In this document: positions 45,346-54,389 of the stretch, piece after piece
Position numbering within the stretch: position 1 is the stretch's first letter
How the letters are laid out: each line of letters begins with the position of its first letter
From: Cupriavidus basilensis
GTDB lineage: Bacteria; Pseudomonadota; Gammaproteobacteria; Burkholderiales; Burkholderiaceae
Assembly: GCF_008801925.2 (NCBI RefSeq)
Contig: NZ_CP062804.1
Coordinates: 3,224,001 to 3,288,000, forward strand
Length of the DNA stretch: 64,000 nt
Direction: 5' to 3'
The notes under the pieces: model-generated
Told to the model about the DNA's origin: nothing
Seen by the model: only the letters and a program-made list of their open reading frames with translations
Database searches by the model: none
Program-made: the position numbers and the translations under genes

Positions 45346-46710
45346 AAACACCACCCGCACGCGCAGCCCGGGCGCGGCGTCTTCCAGCGAGACCTGCGCG
45401 CCGTGCGATTGCGCGATCTCCGCCACGATGGCCAGCCCCAGCCCGCTGCCCCCGGTGGGCGCTTCCGGCACCCGGTAGAAGCGGTCAAACACACGCGCGC
45501 GCTCGGCGGCGGGAATTCCCGGGCCGTCATCCTGCACGATCAGTTCCGCGCTCTGCGTACCCGATTCTCCTCCGCCCGGCATGGCCCGCCCCCGGCCAAC
45601 CAGCACATCGACCCTGCCGCCGGCCGGCACATAGCGCAGCGCATTGTCAACCAGGTTGGTCAACAGGATGCGCAGCGCATCGAGGTCGCCGCGCACCATG
45701 ACCGGGCCGGCGGCAGCGTCGAGCCCCAGGTCGATGTGGCGGTCGAGCGCGGCCTGGGTCATCTCCGCCACCACGCTTTGCGCCAGCGCGCGCAGGTCCA
45801 CCGGCTCATGCGGAGGCGCTGCCGCCGCGCCGGGCTCCTGGCGCGCCAGCGTGAGCAGCTGGGCCACCATGTGCGTGAGCCGCTCCAGCCCCTGGCGCAG
45901 CTTGGCCACGGCCTCCTGCCGCTCCTCGGCCGTATCGGCACGCTCCACCAGCTGGGCCTGCAACTGCAGCGCGGCCAGCGGCGTGCGCAGCGCGTGCGCG
46001 GCGTCAGCCACGAAGGCGCGCTGGGTATCGATGGCGTGGGACAGCCGCGCCAGCAGCTGGTTGAGCGCCTCGGTCAACGGCGCGATCTCGTCCGGCATAC
46101 TGCTGACCGCCAGCGGGGCCAGGGCGTTGGCGTCACGCTGGCGCACCCCGGCGGCGATCTCGCGCAAGGGCCGCAGGCCGCGTCCCACGGCCACCCACAC
46201 CAGCCAGCCGATCAGCGGCAGCAGCAACAGCAGGGGCGCCACCGTGCGCAGCGCCATACGCGCGGCAACCTCGCTGCGCGCCGACATCGGCTGGGCAATC
46301 TGCACCACGCCGAGCCCGAGCTGCACGCTGTAGATCCGCCATTCGCCCTGCGCGGTCTTGACGTTGGAAAATCCCAGCTCGGCACGCGGCGGCAACGCCG
46401 GATGCGCGTGCGACAGATACAGGCTGCGGCCGGAGCCATCCCAGATATGGATCACGACGTCTTCATCGGCATGGAACAGGCTGTCGCTAGGCGAGCCCGG
46501 CGCGCCGGGCGACTGCTGCGCAACGAACGGCGGCATCACCGGATCGGCGAACTGGCTGGGCAGCGCGGCGGCCACCTGCTTCATCTGGTAGTCGAACAGT
46601 GCGTTGGCTTCCTGCCGGGCCTGCCCGTAGATCAGCGCGGTGGCAATGGCGATGCCGGCCAGCAGGCCCAGGGCAAGCCACCACAGCAGGGTTCTCTGGA
46701 TGGAACGCAT
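45334..46710 (-). CDS. Sensor histidine kinase of the zwf-pgl-glk operon
   Basis: 458 residues. Two helices (about 10-30 and 155-180) frame a small periplasmic domain of about 125 residues. HAMP follows, then H-box FVADAAHALRTPLAAL (His about 255), N-box LLTNLVDNALRY, G1 VQDDGPGIP and G2 GGSGLGLAI. The domain order and periplasmic size are those of the TctE/QseC group. Its ATG overlaps the response regulator stop by one base (TGATG). Position after glucose-6-phosphate genes suggests that it senses a sugar acid or glucose-derived signal, as GtrS does in Pseudomonas; this is inference. Confidence 0.93.
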   Translation of the reverse strand: MRSIQRTLLWWLALGLLAGIAIATALIYGQARQEANALFDYQMKQVAAALPSQFADPVMPPFVAQQSPGAPGSPSDSLFHADEDVVIHIWDGSGRSLYLSHAHPALPPRAELGFSNVKTAQGEWRIYSVQLGLGVVQIAQPMSARSEVAARMALRTVAPLLLLLPLIGWLVWVAVGRGLRPLREIAAGVRQRDANALAPLAVSSMPDEIAPLTEALNQLLARLSHAIDTQRAFVADAAHALRTPLAALQLQAQLVERADTAEERQEAVAKLRQGLERLTHMVAQLLTLARQEPGAAAAPPHEPVDLRALAQSVVAEMTQAALDRHIDLGLDAAAGPVMVRGDLDALRILLTNLVDNALRYVPAGGRVDVLVGRGRAMPGGGESGTQSAELIVQDDGPGIPAAERARVFDRFYRVPEAPTGGSGLGLAIVAEIAQSHGAQVSLEDAAPGLRVRVVFPAA

Positions 46711-47408
46711 CAGCCCGCGCTCCCGGCTTCGAGCTTGGGCACCACATAGCCCACGCCGCGGATATTGCGGATCAGCCCCGCGCCGAATTTCTTGCGCAGC
46801 GCGTGGATGTAGACCTCCACCGTGTTGCTGCCGACTTCATCGCCCCAGCCGTACAAGCGCTCCTCCAGCTGTGCCACCGACCACACCTTGCCGGGCCGCG
46901 CCAGCAGCGCCGAGAGCAGGCCGAACTCGCGCGCGGACAGGCGCACCGCCTCGCCGTCAAGAGTGGCCTCGCGGGTCACGGGATTGATTACGATGCCGCC
47001 ATAGCGCAGCAGCGGCTCCGCCCGGCCTTCGGCGCGGCGCACCAGCGCGTGCATGCGCGCGGCCAGTTCCTGCAGGTCGAAGGGCTTGACGAGGTAGTCG
47101 TCAGCGCCGGCGTTCAGTCCCGCCACGCGATCGGCCACGGCGTCGCGCGCGGTCAGGATCAGCACCGGCGTATTCACGCCGCGCGCGCGCAGCGCGGCGA
47201 GCACCTCCAGCCCGGAGCGGCGCGGCAGGCCCAGGTCGAGCAGGATCAGCGCATAGCAGGCCTCGCCATCGGGGCCACCCGACTGGGTGGCCGCGGCCAG
47301 GCCGGCCTCGCCGTCCTGCACCCAGTCCACCGCGAAGCCTTCCTGGCGCAATGCCAGCTTCACGCTATCGCCGATCATGGCGTCGTCTTCCACCAGCAAC
47401 ACTCGCAT
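46710..47408 (-). CDS. OmpR/PhoB-family response regulator of the zwf-pgl-glk operon
   Basis: 232 residues from the ATG at 47408. Receiver with acidic pair VEDD, phospho-acceptor Asp in LILLDLGLP (about 55), Thr in LILTARDAV and Lys in LVKPFDLQEL. The C-terminal winged helix contains VNPVTREATLDGEAVRLSAREFGLLSALLARPG and SNTVEVYIHALRKKFG. It begins 13 bp after the glk stop and is followed directly by its kinase. It likely regulates glucose/ED genes including edd at 57 kb, by analogy with GltR. Confidence 0.93.
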   Translation of the reverse strand: MRVLLVEDDAMIGDSVKLALRQEGFAVDWVQDGEAGLAAATQSGGPDGEACYALILLDLGLPRRSGLEVLAALRARGVNTPVLILTARDAVADRVAGLNAGADDYLVKPFDLQELAARMHALVRRAEGRAEPLLRYGGIVINPVTREATLDGEAVRLSAREFGLLSALLARPGKVWSVAQLEERLYGWGDEVGSNTVEVYIHALRKKFGAGLIRNIRGVGYVVPKLEAGSAG

Positions 47409-47421
47409 GGTCAGGTCCGGA

Positions 47422-48480
47422 TCAGGCAGGGTTAGGTTGGTTGGCCGGGTTGGCTCGGCTGGCGCCATCGCCATCGCCATCGGCGCCGTGCGTGATCGCT
47501 TCGTCCAGCGCCTGCGCTAGTCCGGGCAGCGCCGGGTACTGCGCGTTGATCACGTAAACCGGCAGGCTTTCCAGGTACGCGCTCATCCGCCCCTTGGCGG
47601 TAAAGCGCGCGTTGAACGCGGAGTTGCGCAGCGCGGGCACGAAGCGCGGCACGATGCCGCCACCCAGGTAAACGCCGCCACGCGCACCCAGTACCAGCGC
47701 AATATCAGCTGCCACGGAACCCAGCAAACCGCAAAACACGGCAAGCGCGCGCTCGCAGAGCGGGTCGTGCCGGTGAATCGCGCCTTCGGTTACCTCTGCC
47801 GGCTCGAGCTGGCGCGCCAGGGGCGTACCCGTTTCTGCGTGCAACGCGGCATGCGTCAGCGACAGCCCCATGCCCGACAAAAGACGCTCGGCGGAGACAC
47901 GGCCAAAGGCCTGGCGGGCCGCGCGCCACGCGGTCCATTCGTCTTCGGTCTCCGGCATCAGCTCGATATGGCCGCCCTCGCCGGCCAGCGCCACAGCCGG
48001 CCCGGCGCGCGCGGGCACCAGCCCGGACACGCCCAGCCCGGTGCCCGGCCCCACCAGCGCGAGCGGCGCGCCGGCCACGGCCACGCCCTGGCGCAGCGGC
48101 GTCAGGTCCTGCGCGCCAAGGTGTGGCAAGCCCAGCGCCAACGCGGTGAAATCGTTGATGGCCAGCAGCAGGTCCAGGCCCAGCGAGCGCTGCATCTGCG
48201 AGATGGAAAACGCCCAGGCGTGATTGGTCAGCTTGACGCGATCGCCGGTCACCGGGTTGGCGAGGCCAACGGCCGCGTGGCGCGGCCTGGCAATGCCAGC
48301 CGGCAAGCCGCCGAGGTAGTGCTGCATGGCAGCCTCGAGCGAGGGGAAATCGGCCACTTTAAGCGCGGTCACCGGGCCGATGCGCTGCGGCGCGGTCTCC
48401 AGCGCAAAGCGCACATTGGTACCGCCGACATCGCCCAGCAGGCGTGGAAAGCTCTGCATGGCGTCAGGCCGAGAAGACAT
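47422..48480 (-). CDS. glk: Glucokinase
   Basis: About 352 residues; possible starts are ATG at 48480 (overlapping pgl by 17 nt) or 48459. The ROK/Glk family phosphate-1 motif reads LLGDVGGTNVRFALE, the glucose site includes LTNHAWAFS and LAINDFTALALGL, and the adenosine loop VGPGTGLGVSGLVP and GEGGHIEL are present. It phosphorylates glucose to glucose-6-phosphate. Near residue 215 the chain H-A-E-T-G-T-P is encoded by a copy of the dispersed 17-bp element (47824-47840). The last 30 residues hold a GDGDGDG stretch and Asn/Pro repeats, longer than usual. Confidence 0.93.
   Translation of the reverse strand: MSSRPDAMQSFPRLLGDVGGTNVRFALETAPQRIGPVTALKVADFPSLEAAMQHYLGGLPAGIARPRHAAVGLANPVTGDRVKLTNHAWAFSISQMQRSLGLDLLLAINDFTALALGLPHLGAQDLTPLRQGVAVAGAPLALVGPGTGLGVSGLVPARAGPAVALAGEGGHIELMPETEDEWTAWRAARQAFGRVSAERLLSGMGLSLTHAALHAETGTPLARQLEPAEVTEGAIHRHDPLCERALAVFCGLLGSVAADIALVLGARGGVYLGGGIVPRFVPALRNSAFNARFTAKGRMSAYLESLPVYVINAQYPALPGLAQALDEAITHGADGDGDGASRANPANQPNPA
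47824..47840 (+). repeat. Dispersed 17-bp element, copy 4 (inside glk)
   Basis: Exact CGTACCCGTTTCTGCGT, antisense to glk. In the glk frame it encodes A-E-T-G-T within a variable loop, so the sequence is kept even under coding constraint. Confidence 0.95.
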
Positions 48481-49144
48481 CGGTGCCATGCCGGTGCCGG
48501 CTCAGCACCAGGCTGATGGGCAACGCCGGGGTAGGTCCCTTGCTGGCGCGCGCGAACACGGCCGTCTTGACGGGCCCCGCGAACGACAGGAAGACGCGCT
48601 CGGCAGCCAGCAGCGCCGCCAGGTTCAGCGTGATGCGCGCGTGCGGCGCCTCGCGCGGATGCGTGACCATATAGCCCGGCTGCGGCTCGGCAAGGGCCTG
48701 CTCCAACTCGGGCGCCTCGGGAAACAGCGAAGCGGTGTGGCCATCCTCGCCCATGCCCAGCACGATCACGTCGGGCTGGCGCCAGGCCGCGTTCAGCCGT
48801 GCCACCGCGCTGGCGGGGTCGGCCACTTCGGCGGCGTCGGCCACCAGCGGCACGAAGGCCGCCTTGCCAGCCGCCTCGCGCAGCAGGTGGCGGCGCACCA
48901 GCGCGCCGTTGCTGTCGTCATGGTCGGGCGGCACCACGCGCTCGTCGACGAGCGTGATGGTGACCGCGTCCCAGCGGATGGTGCGATGGCGCAGGCGCTC
49001 GAACATCGCCACTGGCGAGCGGCCGCCGGACACCGCCAGCACCGCCCAGCCGTTCACGCCGATGGCGATCTCCAGCGCGTGGGCTACCGAGATCGCCATC
49101 GCTTCGGCGAGGTCCGCCTCGGAGGTGTGTTCGTAGCGTCGCAT
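48464..49144 (-). CDS. pgl: 6-phosphogluconolactonase
   Basis: 226 residues from the ATG at 49144. DevB/SOL-type motifs: AVLAVSGGRSPVAMFERL (phosphate loop), WDAVTITLVDERVVPPDHDDSN, and the catalytic LGMGEDGHTASLFP. It hydrolyses 6-phosphogluconolactone made by the zwf product. Located 52 bp after zwf and overlapping or abutting glk, so zwf-pgl-glk is a single translation-coupled unit. Confidence 0.94.
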   Translation of the reverse strand: MRRYEHTSEADLAEAMAISVAHALEIAIGVNGWAVLAVSGGRSPVAMFERLRHRTIRWDAVTITLVDERVVPPDHDDSNGALVRRHLLREAAGKAAFVPLVADAAEVADPASAVARLNAAWRQPDVIVLGMGEDGHTASLFPEAPELEQALAEPQPGYMVTHPREAPHARITLNLAALLAAERVFLSFAGPVKTAVFARASKGPTPALPISLVLSRHRHGTDVFSA

Positions 49145-49196
49145 GGGCAGTGTCTCCTGTTCGAATGAGGGTCTATCAATGATCAGCGGGCGCGGC

Positions 49197-50645
<1,449 letters not shown>

Positions 50646-50851
50646 GCTCACCCTGTACTCCTTGTCTTGGCCAACGTGAGTGCGGCGCAAGAGCCCGGCG
50701 GGGCCTGCGGGGTTCCAGGAACACCAGTGCGCGTCACTTTACTGAGTGCCGCGGTGCGCCGCATAAGTTCCGGCCAGTTTAGTTGAGTCGCTGCCGCTTG
50801 GCGAGGCGTGCAACGCTCGGCGCGGCACCGGAGGTTTGCCGCCTGCGCGCG

Positions 50852-51649
50852 CTAGCCGAGCAGCAGCTCCACCCACAGGCCGCGAGCCTGGAGCTGGTAG
50901 GCGCGCGTGGCGTCGATCAGGGCGCGGCGGGGCGCCGGGTCCATGATGGCCTCGGGCAGCAGCGGATCGCGCACGATGGCGCGGATGATGGCGCGGCCCA
51001 CCAGCATGGCCTCGCGCGCGCCGGCATCCGGCGCCATGCGCGCCAGGTTGGCCTGGCTGCGCTCAAGTTGCGCCAGTGCGCGGCGGTACGCGGATTGCAG
51101 CGCCGGCACATCCCACAACTGGACCATGCGCGCGGCGGCATCGGCATCGAACTCGCGGCCCACAAAGAGCAGGCTGGCGCTGGCCATCCCGAGCCGGGAC
51201 AGCGCGGCACGCATGGCCGGGGCGCCGCCCGCGAGATTGTCCGGGCGCACGTTGATGCCAGCGGCCAGCACCCGAAAGCCGGACAACGACAGCGCGCGTG
51301 CGTGGTGGCGCCAGGCGGTCTTCTCGCTGCGCGCCACGGCGGCGTCATGCACCACCAGCCAGTCGCCGGCCCAGTGCCCCAGCCGGCTCTCTTTTTCGAA
51401 CCAGTGCTCGACCTCGTCGTAGACCGGGTTGCCTTCCGGCAGCACCGCGTAGCAGCCACGCTCCGTCTTGACGATGCGCCCCTGGCGCTGCAGGCGCGTC
51501 AGCGCCACCCGCACGCTGGGCGTGCCGATGCCCATCACCTCGGCGCCGCGCGCCAGCGCCTGCACCGGCAGGGTACGCTCCGGATGACCGTAGAGCAGGT
51601 CCAGGACCAGGTCGGTCGCCGAGGGCTCGCGGATCTCTATTTCATGCAT
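50852..51649 (-). CDS. PaaX-like GntR-type transcriptional regulator
   Basis: 265 residues from the ATG at 51649. N-terminal winged helix (VLDLLYGHPERTLPVQALARGAEVMGIGTPSVRVALTRLQRQG), then the PaaX central and C-terminal domains (KTERGCYAVLPEGNP, WAGDWLVVHDAA, VRDPLLPEAIMDPAPRR). PaaX represses phenylacetate genes on sensing phenylacetyl-CoA; its paralogues sense other CoA thioesters. It is divergent from an enoyl-CoA hydratase gene, and the shared 192-bp region has a strong palindrome, so the hydratase is the likely target and an acyl-CoA the likely effector. Confidence 0.85.
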   Translation of the reverse strand: MHEIEIREPSATDLVLDLLYGHPERTLPVQALARGAEVMGIGTPSVRVALTRLQRQGRIVKTERGCYAVLPEGNPVYDEVEHWFEKESRLGHWAGDWLVVHDAAVARSEKTAWRHHARALSLSGFRVLAAGINVRPDNLAGGAPAMRAALSRLGMASASLLFVGREFDADAAARMVQLWDVPALQSAYRRALAQLERSQANLARMAPDAGAREAMLVGRAIIRAIVRDPLLPEAIMDPAPRRALIDATRAYQLQARGLWVELLLG

Positions 51650-51702
51650 GGGTCGAAAGCGGGAGCAACGTGGGCGGCAAAGGATGCTGCGAAGGGTAAA
51701 CC

Positions 51703-51753
51703 TGAAATATTTCTTCCATTGACATAAATATATCATTCGATGAAATATTTATG
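51703..51753. promoter_or_regulatory. Palindromic operator and promoter between the PaaX-like and enoyl-CoA hydratase genes
   Basis: Perfect 9-bp arms CATAAATAT (51723-51731) and ATATTTATG (51745-51753), centres 22 bp apart, two helical turns. TGAAATATTT also occurs twice, at 51703 and 51741. A + strand promoter overlaps: TTGACA (51719-51724), 16-bp spacer, TGAAAT. The AT content stands out from the surroundings. Repressor binding here would block the hydratase promoter. Confidence 0.7.
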
Positions 51754-51841
51754 CATGTGGAAAAACACCTAGAAAGTACCCGATCAAGTACCCGATTCGT
51801 GCAATTCACCCCTGCCAGGCGCAGGCACCGAGGATACGAGC

Positions 51842-52642
51842 ATGGATAGTAAGCCTAGTCAGCCCAACCATTATGTCAGGACCGAAACGTCCGGCCCGGT
51901 CCTCACCATCATTCTGGACCGCGCCGACAAGCGCAACGCCGTGGATGGCCCGATGGCGCTGGCGCTGCGCGAGGCATTTGCCGGGTTCGAATCCGACCCG
52001 GCGCTGCGCGTGGCCGTGCTATGGGGCGCGGGCGGGCATTTCTGCGGCGGCGCCGACCTGTCGGCGGTAAGCGACCCGGCGCGCCGTCACGAGCTGGATC
52101 CGCAAGGCGGTGGCGCGGGCCCGATGGGCCCGAGCCGGATGGCGCTTTCCAAGCCGCTGGTAGCCGCGGTCAGCGGCTATGCGGTAGCCGGCGGGCTGGA
52201 GCTGGCGCTGTTGGCGGACCTGCGCGTGGCGGAGCGCGATGCCGTCTTTGGCGTGTTCTGCCGGCGCTGGGGCGTACCGCTGATCGACGGCGGCACGGTG
52301 CGCTTGCCGCGCATCGTTGGCATGGGCCGCGCGCTCGACATGATCCTGAGCGGCCGCCCGGTGCCCGGGGAGGAAGCGCTCGCCATGGGGCTGGCCAACC
52401 GCGTGGTCGAGCCCGGCCAGGCCCGCGCCGCGGCCGAGGCGCTGGCGCACGAGCTGGCCGCCTTCCCGCAACGCTGCATGCTGGCGGACCGGGCCTCCGC
52501 CTACGGGCAATGGGACCTGCCGCTGGCCGACGCACTGCGGGCCGAAGGGACCAACGGCACGCCGATCGTGTTCGAGGAGGGCATCCAGGGGGCCGCCCGC
52601 TTTGTCGGGGGTGCCGGCCGGCACGGCAATTTCTCCGGCTAG
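51842..52642 (+). CDS. Enoyl-CoA hydratase/isomerase family protein
   Basis: 266 residues with the crotonase fold. Oxyanion-hole segment LWGAGGHFCGGADLSAV (about 58-75) and the second loop VSGYAVAGGLELALLADLRVAERDAVFGVFCRRWGVPLIDGG. The second catalytic Glu region of ECH1-type hydratases is intact in AGGLELALLADL. It would hydrate or isomerise an enoyl-CoA. Monocistronic, controlled from the palindromic operator shared with the PaaX-like gene. Substrate unknown. The gap after it (52643-52925) holds copy 5 of the 17-bp element and nothing else recognised. Confidence 0.9.
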   Translation: MDSKPSQPNHYVRTETSGPVLTIILDRADKRNAVDGPMALALREAFAGFESDPALRVAVLWGAGGHFCGGADLSAVSDPARRHELDPQGGGAGPMGPSRMALSKPLVAAVSGYAVAGGLELALLADLRVAERDAVFGVFCRRWGVPLIDGGTVRLPRIVGMGRALDMILSGRPVPGEEALAMGLANRVVEPGQARAAAEALAHELAAFPQRCMLADRASAYGQWDLPLADALRAEGTNGTPIVFEEGIQGAARFVGGAGRHGNFSG

Positions 52643-52697
52643 GCGGGCATCGGGAACAGGGGCGGCGACGGGGCAAACACGCCCCGGCTCGGCAAAG

Positions 52698-52714
52698 CGT
52701 ACCCGTTTCTGCGT
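52698..52714 (+). repeat. Dispersed 17-bp element, copy 5
   Basis: Exact CGTACCCGTTTCTGCGT, 56 bp after the hydratase stop. Flanks (GGCAAAG before, AGC after) match copy 3. Confidence 0.95.
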
Positions 52715-52925
52715 AGCCAGGGCGGGATGCAATGGCAGTGGAATCGTAGAACGCAATCCGCAAGACGCTCAGGGTATCAAGCCCGCGCCGCGTGCCTGCC
52801 TGGCGCTGCACTGGCCAAGGACTGGGATAGGACACGCACGGGAGGCCTCTCGCGGGTGCAGCAAGCGCCAACCCACCCGCTCTTGTATGCTACGGCTATT
52901 GCCGCCGAACAAGCCTGACCGCGCC

Positions 52926-53204
52926 ATGAGCCACAAATCCCGCAGCCTCCTGCAGTCGATCTTCAGTCACCCGCTCAGCAACAACATCCACTGGCGCGAG
53001 GTGGAGTCGCTGCTGCAGCAACTCGGCGCGAAGGTGGAGCCGATCCAGGGCGCCCGCTTCAGGGTGGTGCTCAACGAGTACGAGTTCTACCTTCATCACC
53101 CACATCACGGCAATGTCTGCGCCAAGCAGGAGATCAAGCACCTGCGCGATTGCCTGGTCGCCGCCGGCGTCACCCCTCCCGACGGCGACGACAAGCCGAA
53201 GTGA
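52926..53204 (+). CDS. HicA-fold protein without a HicB partner
   Basis: 92 residues. The pattern S-H-K-S-R-S-L-L-Q-S-I-F then NIHWREVESLLQQLGAKVE and GARFRVVLNEYEFYLHHPHHG matches the dsRBD-like HicA family common in Burkholderiales. The G-S-H/R catalytic region is G-A-R-F here, so the His of mRNA-interferase HicA seems missing from its usual site, though an HHPHHG cluster lies a strand later. No hicB gene is adjacent: the next gene, 105 bp on, is a GST. Probably a non-toxic HicA relative or a relic. Confidence 0.72.
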   Translation: MSHKSRSLLQSIFSHPLSNNIHWREVESLLQQLGAKVEPIQGARFRVVLNEYEFYLHHPHHGNVCAKQEIKHLRDCLVAAGVTPPDGDDKPK

Positions 53205-53309
53205 CACGGCGCTTGCCCGGCCAGGCGCCGCGGCGAACCCCGGCACGGCCATCCTCACCGGCCGCCAAGGCCAACCATTGCCCCAGCCCATCCATTCCTA
53301 CGGATTTCC

Positions 53310-54014
53310 ATGACCAATCTTTCCGCCTTCCTCGTTACCAATAAATGGCCCGCCTTGCGCCCGGAGCGGATCCAGCTCTACTCGCTGCCCACGCCCAATG
53401 GCGTCAAGGTCTCGATCATGCTCGAGGAAACCGGCCTGCCCTACGAGCCGCACCTGGTGCGCTTCGACACCAATGACCAGTACACACCGGAATTCCTGTC
53501 GATCAGCCCCAACAACAAGATTCCCGCCATCCTCGACCCGAACGGCCCTGGCGACCAGCCGCTGGCCCTGTTCGAGTCCGGCGCGATCCTGCTCTACCTT
53601 GCCGACAAGAGCGGCAAGTTCATCCCGCAAGATCCCGCCGGCCGCTACGAGACCATCCAGTGGCTGATGTTCCAGATGGGGGGGATTGGGCCGATGTTCG
53701 GGCAACTGGGATTCTTCAACAAGTTCGCCGGCAAGGAATACGAGGACAAGCGCCCGCGCGACCGCTACGTCGCGGAAGCCAAGCGGCTGCTGGCCGTGCT
53801 CAACGGACGCCTCGCGGACCGTGCCTGGATCATGGGTGACACTTACACCATTGCCGACATTGCGACCTTCCCCTGGGTGCGCAACCTGATCGGGTTCTAC
53901 GAGGCTGGCGAGCTGGTCGGCATCCAGGACTTCCCCCACGTCACGCGCGCGCTCGAGGCCTTCCTGGCGCGTCCCGCGGTGGCAAAGGGCCTGGATATCC
54001 CGAAGCGCGTCTAG
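53310..54014 (+). CDS. Glutathione S-transferase, Nu-class/YghU-like
   Basis: 234 residues. The N-terminal thioredoxin fold carries IQLYSLPTPNGVKVSIMLEETGLPY and SPNNKIPAILDP, with the glutathione-binding FESGAILLYLADK; the T-P-N-G-V-K motif and absence of a CxxC are typical of YfcG/YghU disulfide-bond reductases that bind two GSH. The C-terminal helical domain contains WLMFQMGGIGPMFGQ and YTIADIATFPWVRNL. It acts on small peroxides or mixed disulfides. A cupin gene follows by 20 bp. Confidence 0.9.
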   Translation: MTNLSAFLVTNKWPALRPERIQLYSLPTPNGVKVSIMLEETGLPYEPHLVRFDTNDQYTPEFLSISPNNKIPAILDPNGPGDQPLALFESGAILLYLADKSGKFIPQDPAGRYETIQWLMFQMGGIGPMFGQLGFFNKFAGKEYEDKRPRDRYVAEAKRLLAVLNGRLADRAWIMGDTYTIADIATFPWVRNLIGFYEAGELVGIQDFPHVTRALEAFLARPAVAKGLDIPKRV

Positions 54015-54034
54015 ACCAACCCGGAGCCACACCA

Positions 54035-54337
54035 GTGCCGCTGATTCAGCTTGACGACCTTGCCGCCGCGCTGCCCAGCGCATGGAAGTCCACGGTCTTG
54101 GGCCAGGTCGGCCCCGCCCGCATCAAGGTGCTGCGCATGGATGAACAAGCGTATGAAGCCGAGACGCATGACTACAACGAAGGCCTGCTCGTGGTGAGCG
54201 GACAGCTTATGTTGCAAGTGCAAGGCGAAGCCGGCACGGTTGTCGTCGAGCCCGGGCAGATGTACCTCGCCCTTGCCGGCATCCCACATGCCGTGCTGCC
54301 CGGCAGCCACGGCACGCTGGTGATCGTCGACGTCTGA
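54035..54337 (+). CDS. Small cupin-domain protein
   Basis: 100 residues, GTG start at 54035 with GGAG about nine bases upstream. One cupin_2 barrel: E-A-E-T-H-D-Y-N-E-G-L-L-V-V-S-G-Q-L gives the first motif (His and Glu present), and PGQMYLALAGIPHAVLPG the second with its His. Metal-binding residues are therefore mostly retained. No enzyme activity assigned. It is transcribed with the GST gene and converges with fusA2; the 52-bp gap holds an imperfect GC hairpin that may terminate both. Confidence 0.8.
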   Translation: MPLIQLDDLAAALPSAWKSTVLGQVGPARIKVLRMDEQAYEAETHDYNEGLLVVSGQLMLQVQGEAGTVVVEPGQMYLALAGIPHAVLPGSHGTLVIVDV

Positions 54338-54389
54338 GCAAGGGGCGGACGCCCACGCGGCGCCCGCCCGATTGCAGCTGCCGTCAGGC

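Noticed and set aside
51776-51805. agtacccgatcaagtacccgat as a degenerate copy of the 17-bp element
   Set aside because: Only the TACCCG core matches; the rest diverges, so it is a local short repeat.
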